From assembly GCA_030374805.1 (NCBI GenBank), contig JARGSG010000140.1:1-50944 (forward strand): a DNA stretch of 50,944 nucleotides, read 5' to 3'. Position numbers and translations under genes: made by a program. The notes under the pieces are model-generated. The model made no database searches, was not told where the DNA came from, and saw only the letters and a program-made list of their open reading frames with translations. Of this stretch, positions 10,401 to 17,602 are shown in pieces (within the stretch, counting starts at the first letter, position 1; each line of letters starts with the position of its first letter). This DNA comes from Gracilaria gracilis. Its lineage: Eukaryota; Rhodophyta; Florideophyceae; Gracilariales; Gracilariaceae.

Positions 10401-10776
10401 CCAAAGATTTGCAGAGTACGCAATCCAAGTTTCAGTTCGTCCTGCAGCATTCCCAGACGTGACAACTATAGATAAGAAAAACGGTCTCAAAACAGTATAT
10501 GTCGTACCGTTTAAGTTCTGTACTGCAGCATACATTAATGATTACAACTACCACCATATGGATAAGCAGTTCCAGGCAGCAATGAACAATCGAATTCCTG
10601 ACGCACACCGCCGTGTGCCAAATGTTCAGTTTCAACTTAAAACTGACAATATTAGTCACCCAGATCACCTCGAGAATCAGGCAATGATCAACGTCATTGC
10701 AACTCGAACGATCAACCCTGGACAGGAGCTCTTTACTTCGTACGAAAAATGCGGTGTGGTAACATCTCTCTGCTAG
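7413..10776 (+). CDS. Permuted DNA methyltransferase fused to a SET domain (multi-exon)
   Basis: The 3' exon, open through to TAG 10776, encodes a beta-class (permuted) amino-methyltransferase: motif IV LVLIDPPRN (Asp at 8941) precedes motif I DIVIDFFAGTFSTA (Asp at 9685), with a Ser/Asp/Glu-rich insert at about 9140-9230. Such enzymes methylate N6-adenine or N4-cytosine. The usual aromatic residue after DPP is Arg here. A SET lysine-methyltransferase domain follows (about 10230-10770): GKGAFAAQTF, QYYGTLVYHD, AAYINDYNYH and INPGQELFTSY with the catalytic-type Tyr at about 10741. The 5' part (ATG 7413) is not recognised. A convincing 56-nt intron, 7790..7845 (GTATCC ... TTTTTCGCCCAG), restores phase. 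Another strong acceptor lies at 8078 (donor perhaps 7901, CAAG|GTGGGA), and one more phase change is needed between about 8614 and 8813. Exon joins beyond the first are uncertain, and the 5' part could be a separate gene. Confidence 0.75.
7790..7845 (+). other. Spliceosomal intron (56 nt) in the methyltransferase-SET gene
   Basis: Begins GTATCC and ends in a pyrimidine run plus CAG. Removing 56 nt moves translation from the frame of ATG 7413 into the frame that encodes NGETKGQYFPHGT, which otherwise has no start. This is the clearest intron in the window and the basis for reading other frame changes as splicing. Confidence 0.65.
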
Positions 10777-10929
10777 TGAAATAATAGAATCATTCCTTCA
10801 AAGTGTACAGCCGTTCTTATATTGAGATGAGTGGTCGCGGTGTTTAGAATTTAATGGACACGTTTTCTTTGATGAATACCGCGAGGTGTACTACAGAACT
10901 CGGTAGAAAACGGCTGAGCACGTTAAGTG

Positions 10930-11259
10930 ATGGATTTGTGGGATGATAGGTACCTGATTTCAAGGATGTTCAATGATTTGGTTATTGCAGACAACCATAC
11001 GTTGAATAACACGCACATTGCAACTTTCAGAAAGGCAATGAACGCTCCGGAAGATGTTTTGTACAATGTTGCTCGAAAGTTAGACATGGATAGTGCTGGT
11101 GGGTTTTGGCGAGATAATCAAATGAAGTGGCGAAGATATCAGCAAATTGTTGTGGATGCTAAGAGTAGGGGAATCGGTAGAAAAAAAGGGGGTTCTGAAA
11201 CGACTATCTGTTTTCGTACTGCGCGTAGACAGTGTACCAGACTGCTAGACCTCGGTTAG
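10930..11259 (+). CDS. Small hypothetical protein (109 aa), uncertain
   Basis: ATG-initiated frame with a plausible protein-like N-terminal two thirds (for example NAPEDVLYNVARKLDM and a Trp-rich GGFWRDNQMKWRRY) and a basic, cysteine-containing tail. No family is recognised and no signal peptide or membrane segment is seen. It lies about 150 bp after the methyltransferase-SET stop and could be an exon of a longer gene or a chance ORF. Confidence 0.3.
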   Translation: MDLWDDRYLISRMFNDLVIADNHTLNNTHIATFRKAMNAPEDVLYNVARKLDMDSAGGFWRDNQMKWRRYQQIVVDAKSRGIGRKKGGSETTICFRTARRQCTRLLDLG

Positions 11260-11504
11260 ATTTTGGCGTGATGCGGGCGGACATGCCAAGTGAGCTCCAC
11301 AAGTCGTACAGGGAATGTTGCCGTCTGCTCAGCGATAGAAGATGAACACAGCCAACGGATGCATGCTGTTGGCTATTTCCACCCTTAACAAGGACGTATG
11401 GTTACATATAGTCTACGACAGTGCTTTTCAGCTTCTGAAGCAATGCACAGAACAAACTATGATTAAACCCAACAAAACTGTGGTACAAAACTGTGGTACA
11501 CAAA

Positions 11505-11537
11505 CATGAACCGGGTTTTGGCTTTGTCCTAGGACAT
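11505..11537. repeat. Solo end of the MITE-like element
   Basis: Matches the right inverted end of the 150-bp element: ACATGAACC, GTTTT, then TGTCCTAGGACATG. The rest of the element is absent, so this is a truncated insertion or a separately conserved motif. It lies about 240 bp upstream of the USP-like gene. Confidence 0.45.
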
Positions 11538-11587
11538 GCGGTATACATATTTGAAAAATACTGTTCACAATTTTGAACACCTGTACA

Positions 11588-11619
11588 ACGTGTAGAATGC
11601 AAAAGTGCATTTTACACGT
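11588..11619. promoter_or_regulatory. Hairpin element, copy 2 (upstream of USP-like gene)
   Basis: Arms ACGTGTAGAATGCA and TGCATTTTACACGT, with one mismatch that pairs as G-U, around an AAAG loop. Preceded by CCTGTACA as at 3046-3077. It is about 160 bp upstream of ATG 11778. Confidence 0.4.
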
Positions 11620-11777
11620 GGAGGATTGTTTCTCGCGACGCAGCTTTTGCAAATCGTGAGAGCTTGCTCCACTCCATCTGCAGCAATCGTGGACATTGAC
11701 GAGAAGCTCATTTCAACCCTTTGTTCTCTCACATTGAGGTTATCGACTTGCCACATGCATGTCGCTGGAATCCGAAA

Positions 11778-13550
11778 ATGAGCTTCGAAAACGATCCGAG
11801 AATTGGACCTGTCGAAAACCCAGATATTGATCGTGTTATTTCGGAGTATAACAAGGCAGTACGGCAGTGTCATAAACCACTTGAAGCAGAGCGAATGCCA
11901 GCGACGGATTCAGAAAGCGAGAACGAATACCTCTTGATTTCATTGGGCGATTCTTCTTCAGAATACGAACGCGATGATTGTTCGAGCGCCGACGGAAGAT
12001 CTAGTGGCGATGCCCATGGGTCTGGGTCTGAATGGAATCTAGATGAACTAATTGTTGACTCGTCCTCTGATTTGCAAAAGCAGAAAGACGAGTCGAGTCA
12101 CAAATTAGAGCATCCAGGGATTAGACCCGAAGGCATTGTACCGGAAATACAGAAAGCAGCTGAGCTAACAGCTCAAACGTTGAATGATGGATTGAAGTAT
12201 ACCAGTCTGAAAGGCGTTTTCTTCTCTGCAGATGTTATTGGTACACATCGCCAAAATGAGGTTCTCCAAAATTCCCCATCACTCTGTGACACATTTCATC
12301 TCAACTTCTTTTACCTTTTGGCAAAGCATGGAAACTTTCTTTTGCCAACACATCTGAATCGCAAAGGTTTCGAATGGGCAAACAAGGACGAGTGGTATCT
12401 GTGCTCGATCATGAAAAGCGGACACCCGTGGGATGTGTCAAATGCTGGTGAGCTTTACAAGCTTCTGCTACCTTTGGAAATGGTTGAAAATGATCGTTCA
12501 TACCAGAAGTCTATCAAACTTCAGATGAGTGGATTTGAATCCATTCTGAAGAATGATTGGCACGCATATGAAAGGAATCGTATGCTCTTGTTGCAAACCA
12601 AAGGCCAGCAGTTTTTCGAGCATCTTTGTACGGCAGATGGTATTAGAGCCCGATCAGTATCTCTCAAGGACAAGCGTGGGTGTTTGTATTTCGATAATTC
12701 GTGTGCCTTAGATTCACTTCTGTTCATCTTCCCACACCTCTATTGGATGCTTTTTAAGAAGGAACTTTTCGGGAAGACCGATAATGGGATATCGTACGCC
12801 TTCAAAGCTCCAGGAGCTATAGTGGTGTGCGTCATAATGCAAAGTTTATTCTCAATTGGAGTGAATCACTACCGTGAACGTTTTCATCAGCGAATCTCGA
12901 ACTACTTGCGAGTTCTAATCCAAGATCTTTCGAGCTTTTACAGGCCAAGAGGAAAGCCCCTTCCTCGTTTTTGGGACCCATGTAAGAAAAATCCCTTCTT
13001 GAACATAAACGAAGTAGTTTGGTATATCCTCCCAAGACTGCTCGGCGCAAAGGGACACTGTAGCTTACTATCTCAATTGGAGTTCAGGAGGATAATGATA
13101 TCTGATGATTGCTTGAAAGATTGCTTGAGGGATCGCAAGACTTCATCTACTTTTGCTGAATTTCTTCACGACCTCGTTATTCTCAAGAACGGCCGTGTGG
13201 TTGAAGGATGCCTTGTATTTCACCTAGATGAAAAAGTTTCAAACCCAAATGTTCAAGTACTTAAAGAGCTTCTTGGTGAAACCCGTACATTTTCTTCCAA
13301 TGGATATGAGTTGAAAATTCTGGCATTCTTAGGATACGAACTTAAATCTTCCGAAACTCACTTTATTTCAGGCGTTCTGTTCAAGGCCACTAACGGCAAA
13401 GACAGAATCTACTTTTACGACGGCACAAATGATGGTGGGAAACCCAAAGGAATGACGCTGCGGACTGCATTTCAGAAGAACAATTCTGTTTTCTCCGTTC
13501 CCCGTCTACTTACTTTTGCAGTGGCTTCGAGGGCAGAAGTCATTGAATAA
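11778..13550 (+). CDS. USP-like cysteine protease (putative deubiquitinase/isopeptidase)
   Basis: 590 codons from the first ATG (11778); the frame is open slightly upstream without an ATG. Residues about 20-130 are acidic and Ser-rich, likely disordered. The C-terminal half carries the three boxes of ubiquitin-specific-protease-type enzymes: Cys309 in YFDNSCALDSLLFIF, His528 in ETHFISGVLF, and Asp548 in RIYFYDGTND. This order and spacing fit the USP/UCH clan, whose members cleave ubiquitin or SUMO from proteins. The overall fold is divergent and could also be a SUMO-type isopeptidase; no zinc finger or known substrate domain was recognised. The gene is intronless in this reading and ends 35 bp from the stop of a convergent gene. 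Two repeat-derived elements sit in its upstream region. Confidence 0.6.
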   Translation: MSFENDPRIGPVENPDIDRVISEYNKAVRQCHKPLEAERMPATDSESENEYLLISLGDSSSEYERDDCSSADGRSSGDAHGSGSEWNLDELIVDSSSDLQKQKDESSHKLEHPGIRPEGIVPEIQKAAELTAQTLNDGLKYTSLKGVFFSADVIGTHRQNEVLQNSPSLCDTFHLNFFYLLAKHGNFLLPTHLNRKGFEWANKDEWYLCSIMKSGHPWDVSNAGELYKLLLPLEMVENDRSYQKSIKLQMSGFESILKNDWHAYERNRMLLLQTKGQQFFEHLCTADGIRARSVSLKDKRGCLYFDNSCALDSLLFIFPHLYWMLFKKELFGKTDNGISYAFKAPGAIVVCVIMQSLFSIGVNHYRERFHQRISNYLRVLIQDLSSFYRPRGKPLPRFWDPCKKNPFLNINEVVWYILPRLLGAKGHCSLLSQLEFRRIMISDDCLKDCLRDRKTSSTFAEFLHDLVILKNGRVVEGCLVFHLDEKVSNPNVQVLKELLGETRTFSSNGYELKILAFLGYELKSSETHFISGVLFKATNGKDRIYFYDGTNDGGKPKGMTLRTAFQKNNSVFSVPRLLTFAVASRAEVIE

Positions 13551-13585
13551 GATCAGAAGAATAGATGAAGCTTTTTTTTGCAAAA

Positions 13586-14740
13586 TCAGCTTCGCAGGAC
13601 ACCATATATCTTTCTTATATCACAGATATTGGTTAAAGATTCTTCAATATCTTCATTTAGCCTGCCTATCCAGTCGTGAGAGACCATTGATTTTCTCTCC
13701 AAACCATTATGTAGAGCATAGTTGTGTTGAGCGAGGTGTTGCTTCAAAGAGTTTGGAAGGAGGAAAAGGCACAGAGTGTTTTCCATATCCATTTCACAGA
13801 AGCAATAACTTGTGCCCCATCCTTTTAGAGACTGCTCGCCGAAACGGAACTTGACAAAAAGCTTCGCCCTTACCTTCGAGGCAACAAGAGACCTAGGTTT
13901 CGTAGAGACTACTTGCTTCGGTTCTGAGCGTAACCAGCCTTCATATCTCCTAGAGTTAATTAGAACGCTTACACAAGTGTCTTCTCCTTCACCATAACCA
14001 AGGCTTTTCTTCGTCCCTTTCGACATGCTCAGAAACGAAATCGGGCGCCAGCAGTACGTACCACTGCCTTGATATGTGAAGATCCGTTCTAGTTGAGTAC
14101 TTTCGTCAACAGAATGTGGTAGAGATAGATAATCCAACCAGGAAATTATAGATTCGGGCTTTGGGGCCGGTACCCAAGCCAAGTAGCATGGGTCGAAACT
14201 AGGAGCCCCAGCGAATCCTCGTTGCGAAGTTAAAGAGTTTTTCTGCGCCCACCTACATGCTTCCAGTAATTTGGTGTTACACGAGAGCGATGCAAAGATG
14301 AGCTGTGTTTCAAGAGCGCGCTGTAAAACTATGCCTCCGATCCATTGTTCATAGTGGCAAACCTTGGTCCTTGGCATAAATTTCAGCTCTCCTTTCAAGA
14401 ACGTAAGAACTTTGTCATTTCGTGAAGAGTAGTAGTCCAGAAGTCGTTTGTTTTCACTAGAATATTCGTAGTGGCTGATTGTTCTAGAAACACGAGATCG
14501 GTTAAACTGGAAGCATACTTTGCCTTCACGTTTCACAAGAAACCCAAGCCTGTGGTAACGTTGATCGGGGGAAACCAATAGAAATTGCGGACATACGTTT
14601 CCATTCGCGACATCCAACAGAAACTGTGGTAACCAGGTGTCAGGTGGCAGACTTTCATTCTTGATACACGAAGGATCGTTGTACAACGAAAGGAGAATGG
14701 GCATTCTCTCCTTCGTTGAAGAATGTATATGGGACATCAT
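13586..14740 (-). CDS. Hypothetical protein (384 aa)
   Basis: A long minus-strand frame from ATG 14740 (MMSHIHSS) to a stop at 13586, convergent with the USP-like gene. The composition is that of a real globular protein, with many Trp, Cys and Tyr residues (WLPQFLLDV, YCWRPISFLSM, GWGTSYCFCEMD). No signal peptide, transmembrane span or known catalytic motif was recognised. The short 3' gap (35 bp) suggests overlapping terminators with its neighbour. Function is unknown. Confidence 0.6.
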   Translation of the reverse strand: MMSHIHSSTKERMPILLSLYNDPSCIKNESLPPDTWLPQFLLDVANGNVCPQFLLVSPDQRYHRLGFLVKREGKVCFQFNRSRVSRTISHYEYSSENKRLLDYYSSRNDKVLTFLKGELKFMPRTKVCHYEQWIGGIVLQRALETQLIFASLSCNTKLLEACRWAQKNSLTSQRGFAGAPSFDPCYLAWVPAPKPESIISWLDYLSLPHSVDESTQLERIFTYQGSGTYCWRPISFLSMSKGTKKSLGYGEGEDTCVSVLINSRRYEGWLRSEPKQVVSTKPRSLVASKVRAKLFVKFRFGEQSLKGWGTSYCFCEMDMENTLCLFLLPNSLKQHLAQHNYALHNGLERKSMVSHDWIGRLNEDIEESLTNICDIRKIYGVLRS

Positions 14741-14896
14741 AATGATTCGGATGCCTCGGAACAAAGAAACTAAAAGGAGGGATCGGTTTTTCGGTTGCAG
14801 AGATCCAGGAGAGTATGAGAGAATGAACGACTAGACGGCCTGCGTTTGTGCACGATTACGATTTTTTACAAAAAGTACCGTAAGAAAACAAAATAA

Positions 14897-15049
14897 TCAC
14901 CTATCCAAGAATACTAAAGCTTCCTGAAAGCGTCTGGCTTCAGCTGCTGAATCTGGCGTGTTCTCTAGCGCGCTCGCATTATCACACCGATCTAAACCAT
15001 TGAAAATGCTTTCAGGTATATGTATTTGAATCGTGAACTTCTTTTTCAT
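14897..15049 (-). CDS. Short ORF after the SANT gene, uncertain
   Basis: ATG 15049 opens a 50-codon frame (MKKKFTIQIHIPESIF...) just past the stop of the SANT gene; the frame extends upstream without ATG and overlaps that gene's last codons. It reads as plausible protein, so it may be an alternative 3' exon of the SANT gene. No splice junction joining them in phase was found. Could be chance. Confidence 0.25.
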   Translation of the reverse strand: MKKKFTIQIHIPESIFNGLDRCDNASALENTPDSAAEARRFQEALVFLDR

Positions 15050-15074
15050 TCTTTCCTCAAGTGGAGAGGGCCAC

Positions 15075-16743
15075 TCAGGAACTACTATCGTCAAACTCCA
15101 GTAGGGGAGGAGAAACTGCCTTCCTTTTCGTCCTCCTCTTTCTGATGCTCACGTATCCTAGCATTCGGGCTCTATCCTTTAGACTGGTTTGAAGTCGTAC
15201 AAATCCATTTGGAATAAACAACTCCTTCTGCATACGACTCCAGCTCCCGACTCCATACTGTTCAATACCTTGGCGTAGTAATTTGTCTTCCCTGGGTGAG
15301 AATGAACCAGTCCTCAGTTGCAGTTCAGAGGCCTCGCCCGTAGTTGAAAACTTTTGGTTCCACCCAAGAGATCTCTTTTTTTCCTTACTGGTCCTTGATC
15401 TCTTCTGAGCAACACCATCATCTGAATCATCGTCAGAAAACAGATGAATCTTCAATATCTCATCAGCCTCATTGCCTTTCACTTTATCAAGGTTGCTGGC
15501 CAAATTCTTCTCCGTTTCTTGACCGAGGCAAATTATATTGGTGAAAACTTCATCAAGTTTCTCCTCCTCCCTGTCAATGATATGTTGGACGGAGGTTAAC
15601 AGGGATGAAACACCTAACTGGTCAATAGACAACCCTCTGGCCCCATTGTACCTTTCGATCATATACTCTTTCAATGACTTCATTTCGCTCCTGAAGATGT
15701 CTTCATTCAAGAAAGGCTTCCATTTCACAAAACGAGATTTGCAATTCGAACCCAGCTTTTTCAGCACATGAACTTCACCTGAGCCACTAAGAACGGTGGA
15801 TTTCACCAGAGAGATAACAGCTCTAAACAGTCTTGTTGTCAAAGCACTGTTACTTCCATTAATGAAGATGTATGTGCTCCTATCTAGTAGAGAATAGAGT
15901 TGTTTCTCAGAGATTTCATTCAATTGCATGTCGTTCCTAAGCGTGAAAACTAGGCCTTTCGCTTCCATGCATTGTACTTTAGCTGAGAGATGCTCTCGAA
16001 GAATTCCAGCTTGTTTTATCCCGTAGCACTTCTTCACGCACTCTTCAATAAACTTCCCGGACATTCCAACATCAAGAACTTTGCGAATGCCAGGCAATTC
16101 CGCTACTGAGAGAAGACAGCTGACCACTTGCGGGAAGTCCACATTCTCTTTCAGCTGAGGCTCAGAACCTCGGTCACATGTTGCAGGACCTAAATTTTCA
16201 AGTTTTGCAAGCTCTTTCCGTTCACGATGTTTCTTCGAATGACCTCCACCTTCACGATTCACAAGCTCTTTCCGTTCAAGATCTTCTTTCGAGCGACCTC
16301 CATATTCAAGATTCACAAACTCTTTCCGCTCACGATGTTCTTCATGGAAGCTTTCGCGAAAGTGACGTTCACTGCCGCAGAAATTAATAACCGCCCCAAG
16401 AGATTTCACTGGAACTGCGGACTTGGCAGCCACGGTGTCTCTGGCCTCAAACTGGGCTGTTATCTCCTCTGAATCTCCACCTCCGTCCCTAAATTGACCC
16501 AAGGGGATGATATCTTGTGAGGTCCTCGCCTTTTTTCCGGGGAAAATTCGTATGTTCCTCACTAATCTTCTTGTATCTCTCCCAACACTCTCCCGGATTC
16601 CGATCCCGAGGAAGAAGTTGATTATTTGCCAAAGTCTCCCAGAAATTGAGCTCCAAGTGCTTCCCAGAGCCACTATGTGCTTCCTCTAAGGCTGCGTCCC
16701 GCAATTGCTGGTCCTCCTCGGACATCCAGTTCTTACCAGACAT
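15075..16743 (-). CDS. Protein with N- and C-terminal SANT/Myb-like domains
   Basis: From ATG 16743 the N-terminus is a SANT/Myb-like module with regularly spaced tryptophans (NWMSEEDQQL, NFWETLAN, ECWERYKKI). A second, better Myb repeat lies near the C-terminus (about 15303-15155): FSPREDKLLRQGIEQYG, GSWSRMQKEL, LKDRARMLG. This placement recalls telobox/TRF-type factors, in which a C-terminal Myb binds telomeric DNA, but no telobox signature is claimed. The middle has Glu/Lys repeats (RKELVN-type, about 16330-16200) and a long helical region. The reading frame changes near 16540: a 49-nt intron 16562..16514 (GTGAGG...CACAAG) joins both parts in phase; losing one A from the A6 run at 16531-16536 would do the same. 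It ends with an acidic tail, stop at 15075. Probably a nuclear DNA- or chromatin-binding protein. Confidence 0.6.
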
Positions 16744-17445
16744 TTTCTGTGTGATATGAGACTCTCCAACGGGAAGAAATTCGAATGTGCTCCGCCGCTC
16801 GGTCGCTCTCCGAGTGAATCGGACGAGGAAGTGCCGATCTAGAGCACGAAATGGGTTTTGAGGTACCTTCGCAACGGCTTGCTTGGAACATGTTTTTCAT
16901 TCGTGTGTTTTGGATTAGGATTTTTTCGTTTTTCACAAGTTTTATTTTAAGATTCGCTACAAGATGTCATCTAGAAGATGCGAAGATGACATCTTTCTTT
17001 GCCCGCCAGTACAGTCCCGTTCCGAGGCACCATCATGCGTAGCCAACACCATAGTTATTTCCACATTGTTTATATCTCACACTGCGAACCGCTCCTTCTC
17101 CTTCCCTTCCACTCCCTGCACTTCAATCGAAACAACAACGACACGGTAGAGATTTGGCGCGGAATCCTTTTTAGAGCAGATTTCACGAATTGAGGTGTTC
17201 AAGTCGTCGTGTTGCTTTTCGCCGCCGTTGCGCATGGAACCCTTGGTGTAGTTTCGGTAGTGGCAAGGCGTGTTATACGATTTAGCCTACGCAATGAAGT
17301 GAGTACGGGGCGCTTGCAAAGACCAATATGTCACGTTTGTGCATAATAGAAATCTTGGTTTTAAGGAATACAGGAATAAGCACAATAAATCAGGATGGCT
17401 TCTGGGCGGAGTCTTGAAGTGTACAACTTCAACACGGGGTGGAAC
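16744..17445. other. Intergenic region upstream of the SANT gene
   Basis: No gene is supported. It contains a perfect 12-bp inverted repeat (16961-16995) and a pyrimidine-rich stretch near 17090-17130. Presumably it holds the SANT gene promoter. Confidence 0.4.
16961..16995. repeat. Perfect 12-bp inverted repeat
   Basis: Arms AAGATGTCATCT (16961-16972) and AGATGACATCTT (16984-16995) are exact reverse complements separated by 11 nt. It lies about 220 bp upstream of the SANT gene start; the function is unknown. Confidence 0.6.
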
Positions 17446-17602
17446 CATGTCCTAGGACACCATGAAAAAGTGGTTCATGTTCTTGCATCACGGAATTTTC
17501 AGAAAAAGTTTTAGTTTTTGTAAATAAATACCAATTTTTTTGGAAACATCCCGCGCGCTTTGCACGAACATGAACCAAGTTTTCGCCATGTCCTAGGACA
17601 TG
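17446..17602. mobile_element. MITE-like element, first array copy
   Basis: Same ends and inner sequence as the copy at 6967-7116, but with a 7-bp duplication in the centre (AGTTTTAGTTTTTG). The flanking sequence on its left is unrelated to the other copies, marking the array's left boundary. Confidence 0.55.

Larger units (their letters stand above)
10777..11777. other. Intergenic region with one small ORF and repeat remnants
   Basis: Holds the 109-codon ORF at 10930-11259, a solo end of the MITE-like element (about 11505-11537) and the second hairpin element (11588-11619). The remainder shows nothing recognisable. Confidence 0.4.

Noticed and set aside
15075..16743. Naming the SANT protein a telomere-repeat-binding factor
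   Set aside because: The C-terminal Myb placement fits, but the telobox signature cannot be confirmed by eye.
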